This document shows, piece by piece, positions 17,685 through 26,659 of a stretch of 28,658 nt of DNA. The notes under the pieces are model-generated. The model saw only the letters and a list, made by a program, of their open reading frames with translations. It did not search any database and had not been told where the DNA came from. The stretch covers positions 1-28,658 of the forward strand of contig JAPUKV010000195.1 in the NCBI GenBank assembly GCA_027295475.1, written 5' to 3'. Within the stretch, counting starts at the first letter, position 1; every line of letters begins with the position of its first letter. Source of the DNA: Pseudomonadota bacterium (GTDB lineage: Bacteria; Pseudomonadota; Gammaproteobacteria; Woeseiales; Woeseiaceae). A program made the translations under genes and the position numbers.

Positions 17685-18520
17685 TGGTTCTTTCCTGACT
17701 GCATCACTGCATGCACAATTTTGAGCGCATCAACTGTCGGTTCAACGTCATGAGTACGCACAATATTAGCGCCCCGCTCCACGGCCATTACGGCCGCGGC
17801 AATTCCTGGCGCAAGCCGATGCTCTTCGCCCTTGCCAGTCAGGTGCCCGAGTGTACTCTTGCGCGACAAGCCGACCAGCAACGGCATCTCGAGTTCTTGA
17901 AATCGTTCCAGGTTGGCCAGCAGACGTACATTGTGCTCGTGCGTCTTGCCAAATCCAAATCCGGGGTCAATAGCGATTCTGTCGGGCGCAATCCCGGCGT
18001 CTCGACATGCGACCAGGCGGTGTGCAAGGAATTCCAGAATATCGCCGGGAATATCCTGGTATTCGGGCTTGTGCTGCATCGTACCGGGCTCTCCCTGCAT
18101 GTGCACAAGGCATACGGCGGTATCGAGCTGATTGGCGACTTCCATCGCACCCTCCTGCCGCAGCGCATTGACATCGTTGATCATTACTGCGCCTGCTGCA
18201 ACGGCGGCGCGCATTACAGCCGGCCTGCTGGTGTCGATCGAGATGGAGACGTCACTGCGGCCAGAGATCGATTCAATGACGGGGACGACGCGGTCAAGCT
18301 CTTCGCCCTCGGAGATCCTCTCGGCGCCCGGCCTGGTGGATTCGCCGCCGACATCGATTATTGCAGCGCCCTCCGTCTGCATGCGTTCTGCCTGGCGTAC
18401 TGCGGCATCAACTGCCAGGAATCTGCCGCCATCCGAGAACGAATCAGGCGTGATATTCAACACGCCCATCACCTGCGGGCCATCGAGATTGAGTGTCCGG
18501 GGGCCGAGGCGCAGTTGCAT
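17681..18520 (-). CDS. folP: Dihydropteroate synthase
   Basis: Condenses p-aminobenzoate with the pterin pyrophosphate to form dihydropteroate in folate synthesis; the target of sulfonamides. Cytoplasmic TIM-barrel enzyme of 279 aa. Pterin- and pyrophosphate-binding motifs are intact: MGVLNITPDSFSDGG (18-32), DVGGESTRPGAE (56-67), SIDTSRPAVMRAA, INDVNALR, DPGFGFGKTHEHN and VGLSRKSTLGHLTG. ATG start 8 nt after a perfect 9-bp-stem palindrome that separates it from ftsH, so no ordinary Shine-Dalgarno is free of the palindrome. It overlaps glmM by 4 nt. Confidence 0.97.
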   Translation of the reverse strand: MQLRLGPRTLNLDGPQVMGVLNITPDSFSDGGRFLAVDAAVRQAERMQTEGAAIIDVGGESTRPGAERISEGEELDRVVPVIESISGRSDVSISIDTSRPAVMRAAVAAGAVMINDVNALRQEGAMEVANQLDTAVCLVHMQGEPGTMQHKPEYQDIPGDILEFLAHRLVACRDAGIAPDRIAIDPGFGFGKTHEHNVRLLANLERFQELEMPLLVGLSRKSTLGHLTGKGEEHRLAPGIAAAVMAVERGANIVRTHDVEPTVDALKIVHAVMQSGKNQ

Positions 18521-18528
18521 TACATTAT

Positions 18529-18548
18529 TCGCCCGTCCTGACGGGCGA
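18529..18548. repeat. REP-like perfect palindrome between ftsH and folP
   Basis: TCGCCCGTC and GACGGGCGA flank a 2-nt centre (CT on the plus strand), giving a 9-bp stem. The core is the same as the paired repeats at 27517-27583. It begins 2 nt after the ftsH stop and ends 8 nt before the folP ATG. No U-run follows on either strand, so it is not a standard terminator; it may stabilise the upstream mRNA end or mask the folP ribosome binding region (inference). Confidence 0.75.
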
Positions 18549-18550
18549 TC

Positions 18551-20473
18551 TCAATGTTCGCTGGCTGGACCGCCGATCACTCCGGTGGTTTCGCCTTTGG
18601 TATCTTCCTTGGCGCCGGTGGTTGCCGAATCGTCAGAGTCATCCCAGTCTTTAGGTGGCCGTACTTCGCGATCTTCCATGATGTCTTTAACCTGCACATC
18701 GTTGAGCGTTTCGTACTTCATCAATGCCTTCGCCATGATGTGCAGCTTGTCCTCATGTTCCTTCAGGATCGACTTCGCCCGCTCGTAATTGCGGTCGACG
18801 ATACCTCGGACTGCCTTGTCGATCGCATGCGCCGTGACATCCGATACCTGTTTGTGCTGCGTCACCGAACGGCCGAGGAAAACTTCGCCGTCGTCCTCGC
18901 TATAAGTCAGCGGCCCGAGCTTTTCGCTAAGCCCCCACTTCGTAACCATGTTGCGCGCTATCTCGGTCGCCCGCTCGATATCATTCGCCGCACCGGTCGT
19001 CACGCGTTCCGGGCCGTTCACCATTTCTTCGGCCAGCCTGCCGCCGAAAAGGGTGGAGATCGTGCTCTCGAGTTGTTGTTTCGAGGTGCTGTACCTGTCC
19101 TCTTCCGGCAAATACATCGTAATGCCGAGCGCCCTCCCGCGCGGAATGATTGTCACCTTATAAACAGGATCATGCTCGGGCACACAGAAGCCGACGATGG
19201 CATGTCCAGCCTCGTGATAGGCCGTGTTGAGCTTCTCCTTTTCGCTCATGACCAGGGAACGCCGTTCCGCTCCCATCATGATCTTGTCTTTGGCCTCTTC
19301 GAACTCGTCCATGCTGACGACGCGCTTGTTCGAGCGCGCCGCAAGCAATGCTGCTTCGTTGACCAGGTTGGCAAGATCCGCACCGGAGAATCCAGGCGTG
19401 CCACGTGCGATCACGCTTGGGCGAACATTGTCGTCGAGCGGTACCTTGCGCATGTGTACTTTCAGGATCAGTTCCCTGCCCCGGATATCGGGCAATGCCA
19501 CCACGACTTGTCTGTCAAACCGCCCTGGTCGCAACAACGCCGGATCGAGCACGTCCGGCCTGTTCGTGGCGGCGATGACAATAACGCCCTCGTTGCCTTC
19601 GAATCCGTCCATCTCGACCAGCATCTGGTTAAGCGTCTGCTCGCGCTCGTCGTGCCCGCCGCCAAGACCGGCACCACGATGCCGTCCAACGGCATCAAGC
19701 TCGTCAATGAAAATTATGCACGGCGCCTGCTTCTTGGCCTGCTCAAACATGTCCCGGACACGAGATGCGCCGACGCCGACAAACATCTCGACGAAGTCCG
19801 AACCGGAAATGGTGAAGAATGGCACCTTCGCCTCGCCGGCTATAGCCCTGGCCAGCAATGTCTTGCCGGTGCCCGGCGCACCGACCAGAAGCACGCCCTT
19901 GGGAATCCTGCCACCCAGACGCTGGAACTTGCTCGGGTCCTTGAGGAAATCGACGATTTCGACAAGTTCCGCCTTCGCTTCATCGATGCCGGCTACGTCG
20001 GCGAAGGAAACGCCGACCTGGTCCTCGCCGAGCAGGCGCGCCTTGCTCTTGCCGAACGACATAGCGCCACGACCGCCGCCGCCACCCTGCATCTGACGCA
20101 TGAAATAGATCCAGACGCCGATCAACAGGAGTATTGGAAATGAGCTGATCAGAAGCTGGCCGATAAGGCTCTGCGACTTCGGTTCCTGCGCCGTGAACTG
20201 GACGTCGTTGTCCTCAAGCAGACCGATGAGCGTGTTGTTGTCGGTCTCCGGACTGATCGTGTAATAAGCAAGCGGCTGACGGCTCCCGTAACGTATGCGT
20301 TCGTTTTCAAATTCAACGCGCTGCACGTGCCCGCTACGAACCTGACTCAGGAATTCGGAATAATCCGCCTTCTCCGGTGCCGGACCACTGACACCGCTCA
20401 AGCCCTGCACGACAGACAGAAGCACCACGATGATGACGATGAAGACAAGGATGTTTTTAGTTAAATCGTTCAC
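18551..20473 (-). CDS. ftsH: ATP-dependent zinc metalloprotease FtsH
   Basis: Membrane-anchored AAA+ protease that degrades misassembled membrane proteins and regulatory substrates. 640 aa. Transmembrane helix 1 (about 7-25), a periplasmic domain and helix 2 (about 103-124) precede the AAA module: Walker A GAPGTGKT (198-205), Walker B IIFIDELD (253-260), and the second region of homology ending in RPGRFDRQV (arginine finger). The zinc site is HEAGH (420-424), with a downstream acidic ligand in the peptidase domain. The C-terminal tail is hydrophilic and variable. The start is GTG at 20473; no ATG nearby preserves helix 1. It lies 55 nt after rlmE, the conserved arrangement. Confidence 0.97.
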   Translation of the reverse strand: MNDLTKNILVFIVIIVVLLSVVQGLSGVSGPAPEKADYSEFLSQVRSGHVQRVEFENERIRYGSRQPLAYYTISPETDNNTLIGLLEDNDVQFTAQEPKSQSLIGQLLISSFPILLLIGVWIYFMRQMQGGGGGRGAMSFGKSKARLLGEDQVGVSFADVAGIDEAKAELVEIVDFLKDPSKFQRLGGRIPKGVLLVGAPGTGKTLLARAIAGEAKVPFFTISGSDFVEMFVGVGASRVRDMFEQAKKQAPCIIFIDELDAVGRHRGAGLGGGHDEREQTLNQMLVEMDGFEGNEGVIVIAATNRPDVLDPALLRPGRFDRQVVVALPDIRGRELILKVHMRKVPLDDNVRPSVIARGTPGFSGADLANLVNEAALLAARSNKRVVSMDEFEEAKDKIMMGAERRSLVMSEKEKLNTAYHEAGHAIVGFCVPEHDPVYKVTIIPRGRALGITMYLPEEDRYSTSKQQLESTISTLFGGRLAEEMVNGPERVTTGAANDIERATEIARNMVTKWGLSEKLGPLTYSEDDGEVFLGRSVTQHKQVSDVTAHAIDKAVRGIVDRNYERAKSILKEHEDKLHIMAKALMKYETLNDVQVKDIMEDREVRPPKDWDDSDDSATTGAKEDTKGETTGVIGGPASEH

Positions 20474-20528
20474 TATTGCTGTATGGTTTCCGCCGGTAAA
20501 TTAGACTGCGTCTAATGATCAGACCCTA

Positions 20529-21152
20529 CTATAGTCGATAGTTTCTCGCTACCAAGTAAACCTCATTGCTAGCGGGCCTGGAAGCCTTGGGTTTCATCAC
20601 TTTCACCCGTTCAAATGTTTTCCCGGCCTCGGTAACAAATGCGTCCGTACCCTGGCCCTGAAACAGTTTACAAACAAAATTGCCCCGGCGTCTGAGAACT
20701 TTATAGGCAAAGTCCAGCGCCAACTCGGCAAGATACATGGATCTCGGCTGATCGATCGCTTTGTTGCCGCTTATATTGGGCGCTATATCGCTCAATACAA
20801 GATCCACCGGCGAGTTTTCGAGGATGCTGAGCAATAATTGAAGCGTGTCATCCTCTGTAAAATCACCCTGAATCTGCTCAACCGACGGCAGGACGTCCAT
20901 CGGCAGAAGGTCCAGTGCAATAATCCGGCAACGTCCCTTCAGCTTCTGAGTGATGTACTGGCTCCAGCTGCCCGGCGCTGCGCCCAGATCGACGCAGGTC
21001 ATGTCCGGCTTCAGGAGCTGTTCTTTTTGTACGATTTGTTCGAGCTTGTAAACGGCGCGGGAACGCCAGCCGTCCCGCCGTGCTTGTTGCACATACGGGT
21101 CCCGTTCCTGGCGATCTCTCCATGTGCCGCCACTCCTTCGCGGTCCGCTCAT
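20529..21152 (-). CDS. rlmE: 23S rRNA 2'-O-ribose U2552 methyltransferase RlmE (FtsJ/RrmJ)
   Basis: Methylates the 2'-OH of U2552 in the A loop of 23S rRNA late in 50S maturation, using S-adenosylmethionine. From ATG 21152 it is 207 aa. The SAM-binding DLGAAPGSWSQY (55-66) and the catalytic residues Lys36, Asp122 (LSDIAPNISG), Lys162 (CKLFQGQG) and Glu197 are present. A longer frame opens at GTG 21191 but lacks a ribosome site, whereas GAAGG lies 3 nt before ATG 21152, so I use the shorter start. Its divergent neighbour yhbY and downstream ftsH reproduce the E. coli order. Confidence 0.95.
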   Translation of the reverse strand: MSGPRRSGGTWRDRQERDPYVQQARRDGWRSRAVYKLEQIVQKEQLLKPDMTCVDLGAAPGSWSQYITQKLKGRCRIIALDLLPMDVLPSVEQIQGDFTEDDTLQLLLSILENSPVDLVLSDIAPNISGNKAIDQPRSMYLAELALDFAYKVLRRRGNFVCKLFQGQGTDAFVTEAGKTFERVKVMKPKASRPASNEVYLVARNYRL

Positions 21153-21240
21153 TTGCCTTCGACTCGTATGAGGGTATGCATCGTTACGCACATCTGGCTG
21201 TTAGTGGTCCAACAAGGTTATATTGCTAGACTCCCCATCC

Positions 21241-21534
21241 ATGAACTTGTCAGAATCTCAGAAGAAATATTTGCGCGGACTGGGTCATCAACTAAAGCCG
21301 GTAATTACTGTGGCAGATACCGGATTGTCGGCGTCCATTCTACGGGAATTTGATGCAACGATTTCGCATCATGAACTGATCAAAGTCCGGTTTCGGATGG
21401 CGAACAGGGACAACCGCGATGCCATGATTGATGAACTGTGCCGGCAGGGATCCGGAAACCTCATTCAGCGAATTGGCAACGTTGCCTTGATATACCGGCC
21501 CAACCCTGACAAACAGCGCATCCGGCTTCCATAA
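21241..21534 (+). CDS. yhbY: YhbY-family RNA-binding protein (CRM/KH-like), ribosome assembly
   Basis: Small RNA-binding protein that associates with pre-50S ribosomal particles. 97 aa from ATG 21241. The full-length CRM domain matches the family: MNLSESQKKYLRGLGHQLKP, the DTGLSASILREFDATISHHELIKVRF segment, and C-terminal GNVALIYRPNPDKQRIRLP. It is the only plus-strand gene here. No good Shine-Dalgarno precedes the ATG; an in-frame TTG at 21223 with AAGG 5 nt upstream would add six residues and is a real alternative. A -10-like TATATT (21219-21224) lies just upstream without a clear -35. Convergent with greA, 31 nt apart. Confidence 0.93.
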   Translation: MNLSESQKKYLRGLGHQLKPVITVADTGLSASILREFDATISHHELIKVRFRMANRDNRDAMIDELCRQGSGNLIQRIGNVALIYRPNPDKQRIRLP

Positions 21535-21565
21535 TTGGATTGCACGTCAAGAAAATTTACTCCGG

Positions 21566-22042
21566 CTACTCGTAGCCAATCTCGATAACGTCGTAGTTCT
21601 TTTCGCCGCCGGGCGCTGAAAAACTGACTTCATCACCTTCGTCTTTGCCGATCAAAGCTCTTGCCATCGGGGATGAAAACGAGATGAGTCCAGTCTTGAT
21701 GTCCGCCTCGTCCTCGCCCACGATCTTGTAGACGATTTCTTTGCCTGTCTGCTCGTCAAGCAATCGTACCGTGGATCCAAAAACAACTTTTCCCTTCGCA
21801 TGGATCGCCGTAACGTCAATGACTTGCGCGTTGGAAAGCTTGCCCTCGATATCCTTAATACGCCACTCGATAAAACCCTGCTGTTCCTTGGCAGCGTGAT
21901 ACTCCGCATTTTCCTTCAGGTCACCGTGCGCGCGTGCTTCGGCAATCGCCTTGATTACTGCCGGCCGGTCTTCCGACTTCAATTTCTTGACTTCGTCGCG
22001 TAGCAGTTCGGCACCACGAACGGTCATCGGCACCTTGCTCAA
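21566..22042 (-). CDS. greA: Transcription elongation factor GreA (UUG start)
   Basis: Enters the RNA polymerase secondary channel and stimulates cleavage of backtracked transcripts. From TTG 22042 it is 158 aa, the same length as E. coli GreA. The N-terminal coiled coil carries the acidic tip DLKENAEY (41-48, with Asp41 and Glu44), and the C-terminal FKBP-like domain follows ([27 protein letters not shown]). TTG is chosen because the family conserves residues before PMTVRGAE, so ATG 22027 would be too short, and GGGAAG lies 7 nt upstream. The TTG overlaps the carB stop codon (TTGA), implying coupled expression. A weak hairpin lies at its 3' end. Confidence 0.95.
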   Translation of the reverse strand: MSKVPMTVRGAELLRDEVKKLKSEDRPAVIKAIAEARAHGDLKENAEYHAAKEQQGFIEWRIKDIEGKLSNAQVIDVTAIHAKGKVVFGSTVRLLDEQTGKEIVYKIVGEDEADIKTGLISFSSPMARALIGKDEGDEVSFSAPGGEKNYDVIEIGYE

Positions 22043-25000
22043 GCGGCCACTTCCCTGTGCAGGTCCTGCAGGCAATTGACGTCGCTGTCGTCAAGATGCT
22101 CGAGAGCTTCGCAGGTCGCAACGGCGGCGCCGAGAGTCGTGTAATACGTTACTTTCTTACGCACTGCTGCGGCCCTGATTGACAGAGACTCCTGGATCGC
22201 CTGCTTGCCCTCGGTTGTATTGACTATTAGCGAAATCTCGCCATTCTTGATCATATCCACGATATGCGGCCTGCCTTCGCGCACTTTGTTGGCTCGGCGG
22301 CATGATACACCGGCAGCCGTTAGCGCTTTCGCCGTGCCATGCGTCGCTATGATGTCGAACCCCCTGTCGACCAAAATCTTCGCGAGCCCAACCGCAGCAT
22401 CTTTGTCACAATCCCGAACGCTGAGCAGCGCCGCGCCCTGCCGCGGCAAGACGACGCCGGATGCCAGCTGCGCCTTCGCATACGCCTCGCCGAAGGAACG
22501 GCCGATCCCCATGACCTCGCCCGTCGATTTCATTTCGGGCCCAAGAATGGGATCGGCGCCGGTAAATTTTTCGAAGGGGAATACCGACTCTTTCACCGAG
22601 TAATAGGGGGGCACTCGCTGGTTTACATAGCCTTGCTCTGCAAGCGATTCACCGATCATCACGCGCGCGGCAATTTTCGCCAGGGAAACGCCGGTCGATT
22701 TCGAGACAAAGGGTATTGTCCGCGATGCGCGGGGATTGACTTCCAACAGGTAAACGATGTCGTTTTGAATGGCGAATTGGGTGTTCATAAGCCCGATTAC
22801 GTTCAGACCTTTTGCGAGTTTGACGACCTGCTCCGTGAGCGTCTTCTGCATTTCGGAATCGAGGCTAATGGGCGGCAGCGAACAGCCGGAATCTCCGGAG
22901 TGCACGCCAGCCTGTTCGATATGCTCCATGATTCCGCCAATAAGTACCCGTTCGCCGTCGCAAACGGCGTCGACATCGACCTCGATCGCCATATCCAGGA
23001 ACCTGTCGAGAAGAACCGGACTATCATTCGATACGTCGATAGCTGCGGCCATATACTCGGCGAGATCCTCCTCGTTATGCACGATTTCCATCGCGCGGCC
23101 GCCCAGCACGTATGACGGCCTGACGACCAGTGGATAGCCGACGTCAGCACCCATTTCCAGAGCCTCGTCCCGGTTTCTGGCGGTACGATTCGGCGGCTGG
23201 CGCAGCCCCAGATCATCAACCAGTTTCTTGAAACGTTCGCGATCCTCGGCGAGATCGATCGAATCAGGCGAAGTACCAATTATCGGCGCACCCGCTGCCT
23301 CGAGGGCTCGCGCCAGCTTCAGGGGTGTCTGTCCACCGTACTGAACGATGACACCCTGTGGCTGCTCTATTTCGATGATCTCCATGACATCTTCGAATGT
23401 CAGCGATTCAAAGTAGAGCCGGTCCGATGTGTCGTAGTCCGTCGAGACCGTCTCAGGATTGCAGTTGACCATGATGGTCTCGTAGCCGGCTTCCCTGAGC
23501 GCCAACGCCGCATGGACGCAGCAGTAGTCAAACTCGATTCCCTGGCCGATACGATTCGGGCCGCCACCCAGAATCATTATTTTCGGCTCGTCGCTCGGCT
23601 CCGCCTCACATTCCTCTTCATAAGTTGAGTACAGGTAGGCCGTTGTCGTCGCAAACTCGGCGGCGCAGGTATCGACGCGTTTGAAGACCGGTCGCAACCC
23701 CTGCTTGATTCGCCGTGCTCGAATGACGTCTTCATTCTGATTGACGAGCTCACCGATGCGCGCATCGGAAAATCCCTTGCGCTTGAGCAAACGAAGTCTT
23801 GCCTCATCGAGACCATCCAGTCCCTCCTGGCGGGTATTCGTCTCCTCTATGACGAGGTCGGCAATCTGCACCAGAAACCAGGGATCGATACCGGTAAGTT
23901 TGGCGACATCGTCAAACGTGAATCCCTGGCGCATCGCGTCCGCCACGTGCCAGAGTCGTTCGGGGCCAGGGTATCGCAACTCCTGGCGTAATCTGTCTCT
24001 ATCGGAGATCTCGACAGGAAATTGGACCTTTTCATTCAAGCCCGTGACACCAGTTTCGAGCCCGCGCAACGCTTTTTGAAACGATTCCTGGAAGGTTCTG
24101 CCAATCGCCATGACCTCGCCAACCGACTTCATCTGCGTCGTCAGGCGATCGTTGGCCCCGGGAAATTTCTCGAAAGTAAAACGAGGTATCTTGGTAACGA
24201 CGTAATCGATGGCCGGTTCGAAAGATGCCGGCGTTGCACCACCCGTAATATCGTTCTTCAGTTCGTCGAGCGTATAACCAATTGCAAGTTTCGCGGCAAC
24301 TCTTGCGATCGGAAAACCGGTTGCTTTTGATGCCAGGGCCGACGATCGCGAGACCCTCGGGTTCATTTCGATGATGAACATGCGCCCGTCTTCAGGATTC
24401 ACGGCAAATTGGACGTTCGAACCACCGGTCTCGACGCCGATCTTGCGCAACACATTGATGGAGGCATCGCGCATTCTCTGGTACTCCTTGTCCGTCAATG
24501 TCTGCGCCGGCGCAACCGTAACCGAATCACCGGTATGCACGCCCATTGGATCAACGTTTTCGATGCAACACACGATGATGCAGTTGTCATTCTTGTCACG
24601 CACAACCTCCATCTCGAATTCTTTCCAACCGATTACCGATTCTTCGAGCAGGATTTCGGTCGTCGGCGACATCTCCAGGCCGTGTGCGACGATCTTCTTA
24701 AATTCTTCCGGGTTGTATGCGATACCGCCGCCGGTGCCTCCCAAAGTAAACGACGGTCTTATGATCGTCGGAAACCCGATCTCTCCTTGTTTGCTCAGTG
24801 CCTCTTCCATGGAACGAGCGATCGATGACGCCGGCACTTCAAGGCCGATTTCGGTCATTGCGTCGCGAAACAGCTCGCGGTCTTCGGCCATGTCGATCGC
24901 CTCACGCGAGGCGGCAATAAGCTCGACGCCGTGTTTCTCAAGGACCCCTTCTCTGACCAGGTCCAGGGCGCAGTTCAGTGCCGTCTGACCGCCCATCGTT

Positions 25001-25263
25001 GGCAGCAATGCATCAGGGCGTTCTTTTGCGATGATCTGCTCGACTGCGTCCCATCGCACAGGCTCGATGTATATCGCATCGGCCATCTCCGGGTCCGTCA
25101 TAATCGTGGCCGGGTTCGAATTCACCAGAATGACGCGAAAACCCTCTTCCTTCAGCGCTTTGCAGGCCTGGGCGCCGGAATAGTCAAATTCGCAAGCCTG
25201 TCCGATCACGATCGGGCCTGCGCCGATAATCAGGATGCTGTTTATGTCAGTCCGTTTCGGCAT
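22039..25263 (-). CDS. carB: Carbamoyl-phosphate synthase large subunit
   Basis: Makes carbamoyl phosphate from bicarbonate, ammonia (channelled from CarA) and two ATP, for pyrimidine and arginine synthesis. 1074 aa, essentially the E. coli length. Two homologous ATP-grasp halves are visible, the first from residue 1 (Arg129, Glu215, Glu299 and Asn301 at E. coli positions) and the second from about 553 ([20 protein letters not shown]). The C-terminal methylglyoxal-synthase-like domain (about 935 on) is the allosteric region for UMP, IMP and ornithine in E. coli. ATG start with only a weak ribosome site. It lies 98 nt after carA across an AT-rich spacer and overlaps greA. Confidence 0.98.
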   Translation of the reverse strand: MPKRTDINSILIIGAGPIVIGQACEFDYSGAQACKALKEEGFRVILVNSNPATIMTDPEMADAIYIEPVRWDAVEQIIAKERPDALLPTMGGQTALNCALDLVREGVLEKHGVELIAASREAIDMAEDRELFRDAMTEIGLEVPASSIARSMEEALSKQGEIGFPTIIRPSFTLGGTGGGIAYNPEEFKKIVAHGLEMSPTTEILLEESVIGWKEFEMEVVRDKNDNCIIVCCIENVDPMGVHTGDSVTVAPAQTLTDKEYQRMRDASINVLRKIGVETGGSNVQFAVNPEDGRMFIIEMNPRVSRSSALASKATGFPIARVAAKLAIGYTLDELKNDITGGATPASFEPAIDYVVTKIPRFTFEKFPGANDRLTTQMKSVGEVMAIGRTFQESFQKALRGLETGVTGLNEKVQFPVEISDRDRLRQELRYPGPERLWHVADAMRQGFTFDDVAKLTGIDPWFLVQIADLVIEETNTRQEGLDGLDEARLRLLKRKGFSDARIGELVNQNEDVIRARRIKQGLRPVFKRVDTCAAEFATTTAYLYSTYEEECEAEPSDEPKIMILGGGPNRIGQGIEFDYCCVHAALALREAGYETIMVNCNPETVSTDYDTSDRLYFESLTFEDVMEIIEIEQPQGVIVQYGGQTPLKLARALEAAGAPIIGTSPDSIDLAEDRERFKKLVDDLGLRQPPNRTARNRDEALEMGADVGYPLVVRPSYVLGGRAMEIVHNEEDLAEYMAAAIDVSNDSPVLLDRFLDMAIEVDVDAVCDGERVLIGGIMEHIEQAGVHSGDSGCSLPPISLDSEMQKTLTEQVVKLAKGLNVIGLMNTQFAIQNDIVYLLEVNPRASRTIPFVSKSTGVSLAKIAARVMIGESLAEQGYVNQRVPPYYSVKESVFPFEKFTGADPILGPEMKSTGEVMGIGRSFGEAYAKAQLASGVVLPRQGAALLSVRDCDKDAAVGLAKILVDRGFDIIATHGTAKALTAAGVSCRRANKVREGRPHIVDMIKNGEISLIVNTTEGKQAIQESLSIRAAAVRKKVTYYTTLGAAVATCEALEHLDDSDVNCLQDLHREVAA

Positions 25264-25361
25264 GGCTCAGGGGCACCCTATCAGCAAAATCACGGCAGGT
25301 AATCTGATGAGAATATACTTTAATATAATTTTATATATAATTGTTTTAATTGTATTTATCA
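25264..25361 (-). promoter_or_regulatory. Extremely AT-rich carA-carB spacer, possible internal promoter
   Basis: Positions 25311-25370 contain 7 G or C in 60 bases (about 12%), against GC-rich genes on both sides. On the minus strand it holds several -10-like hexamers (TACAAT, TATAAA, TATATT) and a TTAAAA 16 nt before one TATATT. It contains no open frame. A promoter or UP-element-like site for carB is plausible but I cannot choose among the overlapping candidates; slippage-generated low-complexity DNA is the alternative. Confidence 0.4.
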
Positions 25362-26519
25362 TTACAAAAGTAACGCCGCTGCTGAAGAATTGCGTTTGAC
25401 CTCTTCCATGTCAGCAATAAAGCGCTCGAACAGTGGCAAGAGATCGTGCGGGCCCGGGCTGGCCTCCGGATGACCCTGAAAACTGAATGCGGGCGCGTCC
25501 TTCAGGGCAATACCCTGCAAGGTGCCATCGAATAGCGACCGGTGTGTGGCTTCCACGTCCTCGGGCAGCGATTCCTCCTCGACGGCAAAGCCATGGTTCT
25601 GGCTGGTGATCATTACCTGCCCGGTACTCAGATTCTGCACCGGATGATTGGCGCCGTGATGGCCGAACTTCATTTTGACGGTTTTGGCGCCGCATGCCAG
25701 GGCCAGCAACTGGTGGCCCAGACAGATGCCGAATATGGGCACACCGCTCTCCAGAATTTCCTGTATTGCCTTGATCGCATAGTCGCAGGGCTCCGGATCA
25801 CCAGGTCCATTAGACAGGAATACGCCGTCAGGCATCAATGACAATACTTCGTCAGCTGTCGTCGTCGCCGGTACAACGGTCATTCGGCAATCGAGATCGG
25901 AAAGCACCCTGAGAATATTCCGCTTGATGCCGAAGTCGTACGCGACGACATGATACGGGGCGATACGCCTGCTCATGACCCGGCTGCGTTTCCCGAAATC
26001 GACGCCATGACACCACTGATAGGTCCGATCTGTAGTAACGAACTTGGCAAGATCCACGCCCGCGATACCGGGGAATTTTCGCGCGTGTTCGACAGCTGTG
26101 TCGGGATTAGCGTCGCCCGTCATGATGCATCCCGACTGGGCACCCTTCTGCCTGATCAGCCGCGTCAGTTTTCGCGTGTCGATATCGGCAATCGCCACCG
26201 TTTTGCCGCCTCGCAGAAAGGCCCGAAAATCACTCTCGACGCGCCAGTTGCTGGCGAGCATTGAACAATCTCGAATGATCAGCCCCGATGCATGAATCTT
26301 CGACGACTCCATGTCCTCACTGTTGGCGCCGGTGTTGCCGATGTGGGGGTAGGTCAGCGTCACGATCTGACGGCAATAGGAGGGATCTGTGAGGATTTCC
26401 TGGTAACCGGTCATCGCAGTATTGAAGACAACTTCGCCGATGGTATTACCGTCATCACCGACGGACACACCGTGGAAGATTGTTCCATCTTGCAAGGCCA
26501 GAACTGCAGGCGTACTCAA
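25362..26519 (-). CDS. carA: Carbamoyl-phosphate synthase small subunit (UUG start)
   Basis: Glutamine amidotransferase subunit that hydrolyses glutamine and feeds ammonia to CarB. 385 aa. The N-terminal CarA domain ([18 protein letters not shown]) is followed by a class I amidotransferase domain with the nucleophile Cys266 in [11 protein letters not shown] and the His350/Glu352 pair in [15 protein letters not shown]. Start: TTG 26519, strongly supported by GAGGA 6 nt upstream and by alignment of the first strand ([13 protein letters not shown]); no ATG or GTG lies nearby. The upstream leader contains a terminator-like hairpin, so regulation by attenuation is possible. Confidence 0.96.
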   Translation of the reverse strand: MSTPAVLALQDGTIFHGVSVGDDGNTIGEVVFNTAMTGYQEILTDPSYCRQIVTLTYPHIGNTGANSEDMESSKIHASGLIIRDCSMLASNWRVESDFRAFLRGGKTVAIADIDTRKLTRLIRQKGAQSGCIMTGDANPDTAVEHARKFPGIAGVDLAKFVTTDRTYQWCHGVDFGKRSRVMSRRIAPYHVVAYDFGIKRNILRVLSDLDCRMTVVPATTTADEVLSLMPDGVFLSNGPGDPEPCDYAIKAIQEILESGVPIFGICLGHQLLALACGAKTVKMKFGHHGANHPVQNLSTGQVMITSQNHGFAVEEESLPEDVEATHRSLFDGTLQGIALKDAPAFSFQGHPEASPGPHDLLPLFERFIADMEEVKRNSSAAALLL

Positions 26520-26525
26520 ACTGAA

Positions 26526-26530
26526 TCCTC
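26526..26530 (-). promoter_or_regulatory. Shine-Dalgarno that fixes the carA TTG start
   Basis: GAGGA on the minus strand, 6 nt (TTCAGT) before the TTG at 26519. It is the only strong ribosome binding sequence close to the carA N-terminus and lies just downstream of the U-run of the leader hairpin. Confidence 0.7.
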
Positions 26531-26538
26531 AGACACAC

Positions 26539-26564
26539 AAAAGCGGAAGGCCTGTGCCTCCCGC
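26539..26564 (-). terminator. Terminator-like hairpin in the carA leader
   Basis: On the minus strand GCGGGAGGC and GCCTTCCGC form a 9-bp stem (one G-U pair) around the tetraloop ACAG (26564-26543), followed at once by TTTTGTGTG. It sits about 20 nt before the carA start and well after the separate dapB terminator, so it is not needed to end dapB. A leader attenuator or transcription-limiting site for carAB is a reasonable reading. No antiterminator partner is obvious to me. Confidence 0.55.
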
Positions 26565-26635
26565 TCATCTGACCGCCTACCAGCCAGCGATCCGCGCTAG
26601 TTTACTCAAGCCGGCCTGAGCACGCCAGTTTGTGC

Positions 26636-26659
26636 AAAAAAACCTCACTGGTGTCAGGT
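26636..26659 (-). terminator. Probable intrinsic terminator of dapB
   Basis: On the minus strand ACCT-G-AC-ACCA-GT-G-AGGT forms an imperfect stem overlapping the dapB stop codon and runs directly into seven T residues (26642-26636). The stem is modest (six pairs and one mismatch), but the long U-run makes termination likely. Confidence 0.5.

Noticed and set aside
18554..20143. A 529-codon plus-strand open frame antisense to ftsH
   Set aside because: It mirrors ftsH codon structure, its predicted protein has no recognisable domain, and ftsH on the other strand is complete with all motifs. Long antisense frames are common opposite GC-rich genes.
21153..21240. Divergent promoters for rlmE and yhbY
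   Set aside because: A TATATT is present upstream of yhbY, but no -35 of reasonable quality at 16-18 nt was found for either direction.
21545..21580. Possible greA terminator: GGCTA-CGAG-TAGCC hairpin at the greA 3' end
   Set aside because: The stem is only 5 bp and the TTTT run lies about 8 nt away, so it is too weak to call.
22601..23115. Several medium plus-strand open frames opposite carB
   Set aside because: All lie inside carB, are antisense, and show no family resemblance.
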